From assembly GCA_016716605.1 (NCBI GenBank), contig JADJWA010000002.1, positions 62,001 to 126,000 of the forward strand: DNA of 64,000 nt, given 5' to 3'. This stretch comes from Flavobacteriales bacterium (GTDB lineage: Bacteria > Bacteroidota > Bacteroidia > Flavobacteriales_F > PHOS-HE28). This document shows positions 8,434 through 15,675 of this stretch, piece by piece. Every line of letters begins with the position of its first letter. The stretch's first letter is position 1. The position numbers were made by a program, and so were the translations under genes. A model generated the notes under the pieces. The model saw only the letters and a program-made list of their open reading frames with translations, made no database searches and was not told the origin of the DNA.

Positions 8434-9648
8434 TCATTGCACCCACCTCGGCCACGCCAAATACCACTTCTCCACGGGCTTGCTCAGCGCGGCGATCCCC
8501 AGGTTGTCGCTCGCCTCAGCAATGTCGCGCAGGGTGCCGTCCTTGTAACGGAGCTCGATGCGGTCGTTCGTCGGGTCGTAGGCGTTGTTCACGATGCTGC
8601 CGGTGATCACGAAGCGGTCGGCGTCTGCAAGTTCAATCTTCAGGTGGTCGGCTACGCGGCGTTTCAGCGCGGCGATTCGGTCGGTGTCCCAAGAATCGTC
8701 CTGCAAGCGGATGTGCAGGTTATGGCGTTGCACCAGGTCGGTGGCCAGGCGCGCCAGCACGGTGTCCGGGTGATCGCACCACACCTTCACGGCGCCCATC
8801 ACATCGTGGTCGTCGAGCTTCAGGAAATCAGCCAGCACCGCAGGATCCTGGAACGATGCGCGATCATGATCAGCAATGAGGAAACGCATGAGCGCTGGTG
8901 ATGCGAACACGGCAATGCCGCCCGTGGCGAGCTGCTTGGCGCGTCGCAGCGTCTCCACCAGCATCATCTCGCAGGCCACCACGGCCTTGTGCAGGTACAC
9001 CTGCCAATACATCAGGCGACGCGCCACAAGGAATTTCTCGATGCTGTAGATGGCCTTCTCCTCCACCACCAGCCGGTCATCCACCACCTGAAGCATCTTG
9101 ATGATGCGCTCTCCGCCGATCACGCCTTCGCTCACGCCGGTGTAGAAGCTGTCGCGGTTCAGGTAGTCGATGCGGTCCACATCGAGCTGGCTGCTGACGA
9201 GCTGGTGCAGGAAACGCTTCGGGTATTCGTCGCGGAAGATGCGGATGCCCAGATCCAGCGCGCCCTTCAACTCCGCGTTGAGCGCGTCCATCACCAGCGC
9301 GCTCACATCCTCGTGGCCGATGCCCTCCACCAGGCTGTGCTCCAGCGCGTGGCTGAAAGGACCGTGGCCGACATCGTGCAAGAGGATGGCGATGGCGGCG
9401 CCTTGCGCTTCGTCGTCGGTGATCGCATGACCTTTCCCGCGGAGCGTGGCGATCGCTTCGCCCATCAGATGCATGGCACCGAGCGCATGGTGGAAGCGCG
9501 TGTGCAGCGCGCCAGGATACACCAGGTGGCCCAGCCCCAATTGCTTGATGTAGCGCAAGCGCTGGAACCATGGATGGTCGATCAGCGCCAGCACCTGCGC
9601 GTTGGGCACGGTGATGAAGCCGTAGATGGGGTCGTTGAGGATCTTCAT
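8434..9648 (-). CDS. HD-domain phosphohydrolase (dGTPase-like, COG1078 type)
   Basis: 404 residues starting MKILNDPIYGFI, the diagnostic N-terminus of this family. The metal-binding HD site is formed by HTRFHHALGAMHL (~50), LLHDVGHGPFSHALEH (~105-120) and VDRIDYLNRDSFYTG (~185). Relatives are putative (d)NTP phosphohydrolases of the SAMHD1/dGTPase superfamily; the in vivo substrate is unknown. In Bacteroidota it typically lies near porX and lpxD, as here, supporting the idea that intervening genes were inserted. The C-terminal sequence PVEKWYLAWPRWVQ is duplicated at 6099-6170. Confidence 0.93.
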   Translation of the reverse strand: MKILNDPIYGFITVPNAQVLALIDHPWFQRLRYIKQLGLGHLVYPGALHTRFHHALGAMHLMGEAIATLRGKGHAITDDEAQGAAIAILLHDVGHGPFSHALEHSLVEGIGHEDVSALVMDALNAELKGALDLGIRIFRDEYPKRFLHQLVSSQLDVDRIDYLNRDSFYTGVSEGVIGGERIIKMLQVVDDRLVVEEKAIYSIEKFLVARRLMYWQVYLHKAVVACEMMLVETLRRAKQLATGGIAVFASPALMRFLIADHDRASFQDPAVLADFLKLDDHDVMGAVKVWCDHPDTVLARLATDLVQRHNLHIRLQDDSWDTDRIAALKRRVADHLKIELADADRFVITGSIVNNAYDPTNDRIELRYKDGTLRDIAEASDNLGIAALSKPVEKWYLAWPRWVQ

Positions 9649-9657
9649 GCTTCTTGC

Positions 9658-9730
9658 GGTTGAAGGTTGCAGGTTGATACGCGGTTGAGGGTTGCACCAT
9701 CAACCCTCAACCATTCGCCAACCTTCAACC
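9658..9730. repeat. nested perfect inverted repeats in the HD gene 5' leader
   Basis: Outer 12-nt arms GGTTGAAGGTTG (9658-9669) and CAACCTTCAACC (9719-9730) enclose inner 12-nt arms GGTTGAGGGTTG (9683-9694) and CAACCCTCAACC (9701-9712), with a 6-nt loop. All arms are perfect. It lies between the HD start codon and its predicted promoter at 9759-9766, so it would be transcribed into the HD leader RNA. Confidence 0.9.
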
Positions 9731-9758
9731 CTAAACCTTCTAGATAACTTGGCGGCCC

Positions 9759-9766
9759 CGAAAGTA
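9759..9766 (-). promoter_or_regulatory. -7 element for the HD gene
   Basis: TACTTTCG on the minus strand about 110 nt upstream of ATG 9648. It implies an unusually long leader that contains the nested inverted repeats. Confidence 0.45.
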
Positions 9767-9857
9767 CAGGGCAACATCCGAGCGCATCGGTCGTTGGCCT
9801 TGCATGCGAACCTTCACCCAAGAACCTGCGGCACCGAAAGGGGCCCTGATCCCGAAC

Positions 9858-11411
9858 ATGACCGCCAACATCCTATGGGCAGACGACGAGATCGACCTGC
9901 TGCGCCCGCACGTGCTCTTCCTGCAAGGCAAGGGCTACACCGTGGATACCGTGAACAACGGGCTCGACGCCGTGGAGAAGAGCAAGGCCAAGGAGTACGA
10001 CATCATCTTCCTCGACGAGAACATGCCCGGCCTCAGCGGGCTGGAGACGCTGAACCGCATCAAGGCCGTACTGCCCCATGTGCCGGTGATCATGATCACC
10101 AAGAGCGAAGAGGAGCACATCATGGAAGAGGCCATCGGCGGCAAGATCAGCGACTACCTGATCAAGCCCGTGAACCCCAACCAGATCCTGCTCTCGCTGA
10201 AGAAGCACCTCGAGGGCCGCCGCCTGGTGAGTGAGAAGAGCACCAGCAGCTACCAGCAGCAATTCCGCCAGCTTGCCATGCAGCTGGGCGGCCGCATGGG
10301 CACCGCGGAATGGACCGAGCTGTACAAGGAGCTGGTGCGCTGGGACCTGGAGCTCACGGGCAGCCAGGACCCCGGCATGGCCGACATCCTGCGCAGCCAA
10401 TGGAACGAGGCCAACGAGCAGTTCAGCCGCTTCGTGGCCGACCGCTATCCCGATTGGCTCAGCGGCAAGGCCACCGATGCGCCGCTGCAATCGCACCAGC
10501 TCTTCAAGGCCAAGGTGGCGCCGCTGATAGATGAGAAGCAGCCGCCGCTCTTCATGGTGCTCATCGACAACCTGCGGCTGGATCAATGGCGCGTGCTGGA
10601 GCCCGTGCTCGGCGAGTTCTTCCGCACCGAGGACCAGGGCCTCTTCTACGCCATCCTGCCCACTGCCACGCAATACGCGCGCAACGCGCTCTTCGCGGGC
10701 ATGATGCCCGCCGAGATCGAGAAGCGCTACCCCGGCAAGTGGATCAACGAGGATGAAGAGGGCAGCAAGAACGCGCACGAGGCCGAGTTCCTCGCCGGGC
10801 AGCTGCAGCGCTTGGGCAGGAACGTGAAGCACAGCTACCACAAGATCCTCAACCTGAATGCCGGGAAGAAGCTCGCGGAGAGCCTCGATGAGCTCATGGG
10901 CAATCCGCTCAACGTGATCGTGTACAATTTCGTCGACATGCTCAGCCACGCGCGCACCGAGATGGAGGTGATCCGCGAGCTGGCCAGCGATGATGCCGCC
11001 TACCGCAGCCTCACCAAGAGCTGGTTCGAGCACAGCCCGCTCATCGACATCCTCAAGGGCATCGCCGAGCGCGGCGGCCGCGTGGTGATCACCACCGATC
11101 ACGGCACCATCCGCGTCACCGACCCCAGCAAGGTGGTGGGCGACCGCAACACCAACAGCAACCTGCGCTACAAGCACGGCCGCAACCTGAGCTACGAGGA
11201 CCGCGATGTGCTGGTGATCAAGGATCCCGCCAAGGCCCACCTGCCCAAGGCCAACATGAGCACGGTGTACATCTTCGCAAAGGGCGCGCGCTTCTTCGTG
11301 TACCCCAACAACTACAACCACTTCGTCACCTACTTCCGCGACACCTTCCAGCATGGCGGCATATCGCTGGAGGAGATGATCGTGCCGTGGGCGGTGCTGA
11401 AGGCGAGGTGA
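9858..11411 (+). CDS. porX: PorX, response regulator with PglZ domain controlling T9SS
   Basis: 517 residues from ATG 9858 (MTANILWADDEIDLLRPH), the canonical PorX start; an ATG at 9804 would add 18 unconserved residues. The receiver domain (~1-125) has the acidic pocket ADDE, the phospho-acceptor Asp in IIFLDENMPG and Lys in LIKPVNP. The PglZ alkaline-phosphatase-superfamily domain (~200-515) shows LIDNLRLDQW, NFVDMLSHAR and VVITTDHGTIRV, which supply metal-binding residues. In Porphyromonas and relatives PorX with the kinase PorY and sigma factor SigP controls T9SS genes. Several T9SS-type cargo proteins in this window fit that role. tsaE and ald follow, the usual order, after an inserted gene. 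Confidence 0.95.
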   Translation: MTANILWADDEIDLLRPHVLFLQGKGYTVDTVNNGLDAVEKSKAKEYDIIFLDENMPGLSGLETLNRIKAVLPHVPVIMITKSEEEHIMEEAIGGKISDYLIKPVNPNQILLSLKKHLEGRRLVSEKSTSSYQQQFRQLAMQLGGRMGTAEWTELYKELVRWDLELTGSQDPGMADILRSQWNEANEQFSRFVADRYPDWLSGKATDAPLQSHQLFKAKVAPLIDEKQPPLFMVLIDNLRLDQWRVLEPVLGEFFRTEDQGLFYAILPTATQYARNALFAGMMPAEIEKRYPGKWINEDEEGSKNAHEAEFLAGQLQRLGRNVKHSYHKILNLNAGKKLAESLDELMGNPLNVIVYNFVDMLSHARTEMEVIRELASDDAAYRSLTKSWFEHSPLIDILKGIAERGGRVVITTDHGTIRVTDPSKVVGDRNTNSNLRYKHGRNLSYEDRDVLVIKDPAKAHLPKANMSTVYIFAKGARFFVYPNNYNHFVTYFRDTFQHGGISLEEMIVPWAVLKAR

Positions 11412-11440
11412 AGACCGATCGGATGATCAGAGAATGAGAT

Positions 11441-11987
11441 GATCAGATGATCGATGTGAAGCGAAAGAGGAAGTGGCTGGTTACAGTTAGTATACTGCTT
11501 GGCTTGGTGCTATGGGACCGCCACGGCAGCAGGCTTGGCCTGAGAGCAGAAGGCATCCTTTCCGTTCGGCCAGGAATGACCATGGAAGAAGTGAGATTGA
11601 TCCTTGGTGAGCCATTGGAAGTGGAGGTGCGCAGTAGCTTCGACTTCTATTGCCGATGCAATGAAGAGCGAATCTGCAAGGAGCCCGAACGAACAACATG
11701 GGCATTCACCCGGAAGCCTGTAGTGCGCGTCTTGCCCTTCCCCATGCTCTGGGTTCACTTCAATTCACGTGGGCGTGTGCACGAGGTGTATGCCAAACGG
11801 TATTTAGCCCTTGGAATGGATAGCGAGGGCATCTACCTGAAGAAGCTCTCACCATGTGACATCACGGACCGGACGATTGAACACTATGGTGGATTGGATG
11901 ATGATGCGGATGCGCTTCGAAGACTGCAGGCGGTCTTCTGAGAGAGTTCATTCAACCGTACAGCGCTGATTTTCTGATCATCTGATC
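11441..11987. repeat. 12-nt inverted repeats flanking a small gene
   Basis: GATCAGATGATC at 11441-11452 and its exact reverse complement GATCATCTGATC at 11976-11987 bracket the BamE-like gene between porX and tsaE. A related GATGATCAGAGAATGAGAT sequence precedes the left arm. No transposase is present. Confidence 0.7.
11447..11941 (+). CDS. BamE/SmpA-like small membrane-anchored protein
   Basis: 164 residues. An N-terminal membrane segment or uncleaved signal (WLVTVSILLGLVLW) is followed by GILSVRPGMTMEEVRLILGEP, the pattern of the SmpA/BamE fold (PGM..EV...LG.P), and later WVHFNSRGRVHEVYA, the matching strand. There is no lipobox Cys, so it is not a typical BamE lipoprotein. Function is unknown. 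Composition is more A/T-rich than flanking genes, and it interrupts the common porX-tsaE-ald order, suggesting insertion. ATG 11447 overlaps the left 12-nt inverted repeat. Confidence 0.65.
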   Translation: MIDVKRKRKWLVTVSILLGLVLWDRHGSRLGLRAEGILSVRPGMTMEEVRLILGEPLEVEVRSSFDFYCRCNEERICKEPERTTWAFTRKPVVRVLPFPMLWVHFNSRGRVHEVYAKRYLALGMDSEGIYLKKLSPCDITDRTIEHYGGLDDDADALRRLQAVF

Positions 11988-11995
11988 TTCGTCCC

Positions 11996-12418
11996 GTGCT
12001 CAACACCCTTACCATTCGCACGCCTTCACAGGTTCCAGATACGGCCCGTTTGATTCTTGACGGATACCCAGAACATCGGGTCTTCGCTCTCAACGGCGAT
12101 CTTGGCGCCGGAAAGACCACGCTCATCAAGGGTTTCTGCGATGCGCTCGGGGTGCATGATCAGGCGAGCAGCCCCACGTTCTCCATCGTGAACGAGTACC
12201 GCTCCGAGCATGGCGGGCCGGTGTACCACTTCGACCTCTACCGCTTGAAGGATGCCGAGGAACTGCAAGGCATCGGCTTCACCGAGTACATCGACAGCGG
12301 CGCTTACTGCTTCATCGAATGGCCGGAGCTGGCTGCGGACCTGCTGCCGGTTGATGCACTGCAACTCCTCATGGAGGTGAAGCCGAATGGCTGTCGCACC
12401 ATTACAGTGACCCGCTAG
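11996..12418 (+). CDS. tsaE: TsaE, ATPase for tRNA t6A synthesis
   Basis: 140 residues from GTG 11996. TsaE is the P-loop ATPase that supports the TsaBD complex in making N6-threonylcarbamoyladenosine on ANN-decoding tRNAs in the cytoplasm. The Walker A motif is FALNGDLGAGKTTLIKG (~28-43); SSPTFSIVNEY and VYHFDLYRL are family-specific, and FIEWPELAADLLP is the conserved C-terminal block. Length is typical (~140-150). It follows porX and precedes ald, as in many Bacteroidota. Confidence 0.94.
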   Translation: MLNTLTIRTPSQVPDTARLILDGYPEHRVFALNGDLGAGKTTLIKGFCDALGVHDQASSPTFSIVNEYRSEHGGPVYHFDLYRLKDAEELQGIGFTEYIDSGAYCFIEWPELAADLLPVDALQLLMEVKPNGCRTITVTR

Positions 12419-12532
12419 GCGGTTGCCAAGGCGCGATTGGCCAAGAGCAGCCTCATCGCCCTGTTTCGCCGCGGTGCATTCCAATCCTCAACCTGCCTCC
12501 CGGCCAACCCTCAGCCACTCAACCGGCTGACG

Positions 12533-12540
12533 TATTTTCG
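12533..12540 (+). promoter_or_regulatory. -7 element for alanine dehydrogenase
   Basis: TATTTTCG, 18 nt upstream of ATG 12559, in the 140-nt gap after tsaE. Confidence 0.5.
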
Positions 12541-12558
12541 CCATCCGTTCACGGAAAC

Positions 12559-13779
12559 ATGCCCGCATCCACTGACCTGCTCAAACAATTGGCCCGTGAA
12601 TCGGCGTTGCTGCCGCAGGAACAGGTGATGGAGGTGGGCCGCAAGAAGAAGAGCCTCTACATCGGCATCCCCAAGGAGATCACCTTCCAGGAGCACCGTG
12701 TGCCGCTGACCCCAGCCGCGGTGGCCACCTTGGTGCAGCGCGACCATGAGGTGGTGATCGAGCGCGGTGCCGGCCAGCCCGCGCAATTCCAGGACAGCGA
12801 CTACAGCGAAGCCGGCGCCATGGTGGTCGATGGGCCCACCGAGGTATTCAAGGCCGACCTCATCCTGAAAGTGGCGCCGCCCACGCACGCTGAAATCGAG
12901 ATGCTGCGCCACAAGCAGACGCTCATCTCCGCCCTGCAGCTCACTGTGCAGCCCAAGGACACGCTGCGCCGCATGATGGAGAAGCGCATGACCGCTGTGG
13001 CCTGGGACTTCATCAAGGACCGTGAGGGCATCTACCCCATCATCCGCGCCATGGGCGAGATCGCGGGCAACACCAGCATCCAGATCGCCAGCGAATACCT
13101 CACGGCCGACAAGGGTGGCCCGGGCCTCATGCTCGGCGGCATCAGCGGCGTGGAGCCTGCTGAGGTGGTGATCATCGGCGCGGGCACCGTGGGCGAATTC
13201 GCCACGCGCGCCGCACTGGGCCTCGGCGCCAGCGTGAAGGTCTTCGATAAGAGCATCTACCGCCTGCGCCGCTTGCAGAACGACCTTGGCCAGCGCGTAT
13301 GGACCAGCGTAGTGCAGCCGGAAGAGCTGAAGAAGGCCCTGAAGAATGCCGACGTGGCCATCGGCGCCCTTCGGCCCGAAGCAGGCCGTACGCCCATGGT
13401 GGTCACCGAAGAGATGGTGAAGGACATGAAGAGCGGCAGCGTGATCGTGGATGTGAGCATCGACCGCGGCGGCTGCTTCGAGACCAGTGAGGTCACCACG
13501 CACACGGACCCCGTGTACAAGCGCTATGGCGTGATGCATTACTGCGTGCCCAACATCGCCAGCCGCGTGCCCCGCACCGCCAGCACCGCGCTCAGCAACA
13601 TCTTCGGACCCATGCTGCTGAACATGGGCGAGGTGGGCGGCTTCGAGGACCTGATCAAGCGCGACCTCGGCGTGCGACACGGCGTGTACCTGTACAACGG
13701 CACCGTCACCAGCCCCATCCTCGGCGAAGCCTTCAAGCTGCCTTACAAGGACCTCGACATCCTGCTGGCCGCATTCTGA
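12559..13779 (+). CDS. ald: alanine dehydrogenase
   Basis: 406 residues. It catalyses NAD-dependent interconversion of L-alanine with pyruvate and ammonia in the cytoplasm. After a ~35-residue N-terminal extension typical of Bacteroidota Ald come IGIPKEITFQEHRVPLTP (substrate-binding Arg/Lys region), LKVAPPT, SIQIASEYL, the NAD-binding Rossmann loop VVIIGAGTVGEFATRAAL (~205-222) and PNIASRVPRTAS. Length and motifs are complete. Related AlaDH/PNT-family transhydrogenase alpha subunits share the fold, but the single-chain length and the position after porX-tsaE favour Ald. Confidence 0.93.
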   Translation: MPASTDLLKQLARESALLPQEQVMEVGRKKKSLYIGIPKEITFQEHRVPLTPAAVATLVQRDHEVVIERGAGQPAQFQDSDYSEAGAMVVDGPTEVFKADLILKVAPPTHAEIEMLRHKQTLISALQLTVQPKDTLRRMMEKRMTAVAWDFIKDREGIYPIIRAMGEIAGNTSIQIASEYLTADKGGPGLMLGGISGVEPAEVVIIGAGTVGEFATRAALGLGASVKVFDKSIYRLRRLQNDLGQRVWTSVVQPEELKKALKNADVAIGALRPEAGRTPMVVTEEMVKDMKSGSVIVDVSIDRGGCFETSEVTTHTDPVYKRYGVMHYCVPNIASRVPRTASTALSNIFGPMLLNMGEVGGFEDLIKRDLGVRHGVYLYNGTVTSPILGEAFKLPYKDLDILLAAF

Positions 13780-13813
13780 TCGGAAGCACTCCTCAATCAG
13801 CGCTCGCATCGGA

Positions 13814-14446
13814 ATGGAAGTGACCCTCGCCGCCATCTCGAAGACCTTCGGGCGCGAGGCCGTGATCCGAGAGGCCAGCTTCGCGCTGAGGAGCGGGTCG
13901 CGCTTGGCCATCCTCGGCCCCAATGGAAGCGGCAAGAGCACCTTGCTGCAGTTGATCGCCGGCGCCCTGGTGCCCTCAAGCGGCAGCATCACCCATGCTT
14001 TGGGTGGCAAGGCCGTGGCCGCAGATATGGTGTACCGCGAAGTGAGCATCGCCGCACCCTACCTCGGACTGTACGAGGACCTGAGCCTGCGCGAGTGCAT
14101 CGCCTTCCATGCGCGCTTCAAGCCGTTCAGGCCGGGCCTCAGCGAGGCCGATGTGGCCCGCATCGCCTACCTCGATCACGCCATGGAGAAACCGGTGCGC
14201 CATTTCAGCAGCGGCATGAGACAGCGGCTTAAGCTCGCCCTGGCCATCCTCAGCCACACCCCGCTCCTGCTGCTCGATGAGCCCGCGAGCAACCTCGACG
14301 AAGAGGCCATCAGCTGGTTCCGGGACCTACTGCGTGAACACGCCGTTGGACGCACCCTGGTGGTGGCCAGCAACCGCCAGCCTGCGGAGCACGACCTCTG
14401 TGAATGGGCATTGGAGCTGCGTGCTGGTGTGCCGGTGGCGGCCTGA
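13814..14446 (+). CDS. ABC transporter ATP-binding protein
   Basis: 210 residues, one ATPase domain. Walker A is GPNGSGKST (~37-45), the signature is HFSSGMRQRLKLALA and Walker B is LLLLDEPASNLDEEA, followed by a D-loop; the H-loop His is replaced by Asn (VVASNRQ). Such a substitution often, though not always, lowers ATPase activity. No permease is adjacent, so the partner and substrate are unknown; CcmA-like heme export ATPases are similar in size. It starts 34 nt after ald. Confidence 0.85.
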   Translation: MEVTLAAISKTFGREAVIREASFALRSGSRLAILGPNGSGKSTLLQLIAGALVPSSGSITHALGGKAVAADMVYREVSIAAPYLGLYEDLSLRECIAFHARFKPFRPGLSEADVARIAYLDHAMEKPVRHFSSGMRQRLKLALAILSHTPLLLLDEPASNLDEEAISWFRDLLREHAVGRTLVVASNRQPAEHDLCEWALELRAGVPVAA

Positions 14447-14547
14447 GGCTCCAACCATGCAGTACCGCTCAACCTGGAGTCCTTAGGCCTCGGGCTGCAG
14501 GCTAGCCAATCACCCGGATTGATGCGAAGCCGCGCGCTCCCCCGCCC

Positions 14548-14555
14548 TACTTTCG
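14548..14555 (+). promoter_or_regulatory. -7 element for FKBP gene
   Basis: TACTTTCG, 37 nt upstream of ATG 14593, in the gap after the ABC ATPase gene. Confidence 0.5.
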
Positions 14556-14592
14556 CGCCCCCGCACAGCGGACCATAACCCCAATCCGACCA

Positions 14593-15297
14593 ATGACCAT
14601 GCGCCTTGTCACCCTTTTTACGGCCACCGCCTTCATCACCGCCTGCTCGCAGGGGCAGAAAGGCCGTGTGGCACTCGCCACCGAGATCGATTCGGTGAGC
14701 TACGCCATTGGCGCCGACATCGGAACCAACTTCAAGCGCAACCAGCTCGCTGATGTGAACGTGCAGGCCCTGGCCATGGGCCTTGGCGATGCGCTCGACA
14801 GCTCCAGCCTGATGCCAGAGGATCTGGTGAACAAAGTGGTGCAGGGCTACATGATGAAATTGCAGGAGGCCAAGATGGCCGAAGAGCGTGTGAAAGGCGA
14901 AGAGAACCGCGTGAAGGGCGAGCAGTTCCTAGCTGAGAATGGCAAGCGCAAGGAAGTGGTGACCACCTCCAGCGGCCTGCAGTACGAGGTGATCACGATG
15001 GGCAGCGGAGCCAAGCCCACGGCAGAGCAGCAGGTGAAGGTGCACTACCATGGCACCCTCATCGACGGGACCGTTTTCGACAGCTCGGTGGATCGCGGCG
15101 AGCCGATCGTTTACCAGGTGAACGGATTCGTGCGGGGCTGGCAGGAGGCCCTGCAGATGATGCCCATCGGCAGCAAGTGGAAGCTTTTCATCCCCAGCGA
15201 TCTCGGCTACGGTTCGCAGAGCGCACCAGGCGGCAAGATTCCCGCGAACAGCACGCTGATCTTCGATCTTGAACTGCTCGACGTGGTGCAGCAGTGA
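14593..15297 (+). CDS. FKBP-type peptidyl-prolyl isomerase, lipoprotein
   Basis: 234 residues. The lipoprotein signal peptide ends in a lipobox-like TACS (Cys ~19), so it is probably membrane-attached outside the cytoplasm. An N-terminal alpha-helical dimerisation domain of the FkpA/Mip type (SYAIGADIGTNFK ... VQALAMGLGDAL) precedes the FKBP domain (~120-232): VKVHYHGTLIDGTVFDSS, the active-site strand VNGFVRGWQEALQMMPIGSKW, IPSDLGYG and IPANSTLIFDLELLDV. It is expected to help fold exported proteins. A strong hairpin terminator follows. Confidence 0.93.
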   Translation: MTMRLVTLFTATAFITACSQGQKGRVALATEIDSVSYAIGADIGTNFKRNQLADVNVQALAMGLGDALDSSSLMPEDLVNKVVQGYMMKLQEAKMAEERVKGEENRVKGEQFLAENGKRKEVVTTSSGLQYEVITMGSGAKPTAEQQVKVHYHGTLIDGTVFDSSVDRGEPIVYQVNGFVRGWQEALQMMPIGSKWKLFIPSDLGYGSQSAPGGKIPANSTLIFDLELLDVVQQ

Positions 15298-15315
15298 TCG
15301 CGACTGAACCTTGGG

Positions 15316-15354
15316 AAAGGTGCGAGGGTGCAAGCCTTTGCACCTTTTCGTTTT
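15316..15354 (+). terminator. Rho-independent terminator after FKBP gene
   Basis: Stem AAAGGTGC (15316-15323) with GCACCTTT (15340-15347), followed by a T-rich run, 19 nt after the stop codon. It also faces the convergent DUF551 gene. Confidence 0.7.
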
Positions 15355-15369
15355 CCTGACCTGCTGCTT

Positions 15370-15651
15370 CTAGCTCCCCTCTGGCCGCTCCGGCAGCGGC
15401 ATCCAATGCGTCACCTCGTGGAAGAAGCGGTTGCTGGTGCCTTCGCCCAGCCAGAAGTGCGGTGGCCCCGCGTAGCCCGTCTTGCTCGGGTTCTTCGTGA
15501 AGAAGCCGTGCGCGAAGCGCATCACCACCACCTGCCGCTCCTCCGTTGCGCCGGTCTTGCCAGGCAGGAATACCGTGTTCTTGGGGAGATAGCAGAGCAC
15601 ACGCTGGCCATCATCAGGAAGGCGTTCTGAAACGGGCACCCAGCGGCTCAC
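15370..15651 (-). CDS. DUF551 domain protein
   Basis: 93 residues beginning MSRWVPVSERLPDDGQRVLCY and ending THWMPLPERPEGS, the two conserved ends of DUF551 (W-x-P-v-x-E-R-L-P ... H-W-x-P-L-P). DUF551 is best known from phages and phage-derived islands, though chromosomal copies occur; its function is unknown. It lies 24 nt after the malate-synthase-like gene's end on the same strand and may be its last operon gene. Confidence 0.75.
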   Translation of the reverse strand: MSRWVPVSERLPDDGQRVLCYLPKNTVFLPGKTGATEERQVVVMRFAHGFFTKNPSKTGYAGPPHFWLGEGTSNRFFHEVTHWMPLPERPEGS

Positions 15652-15675
15652 GCCGCCAAGGTAGAGGCGACGCGC

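Noticed and set aside
9658..9730. Nested inverted repeat as a Rho-independent terminator
   Set aside because: It lies between two divergent genes, before rather than after coding sequence, and has no T-run on either side.
9873..11354. 493-codon minus-strand frame over porX
   Set aside because: Antisense of PorX; low-complexity Ala/Val/His/Leu composition and no family similarity.
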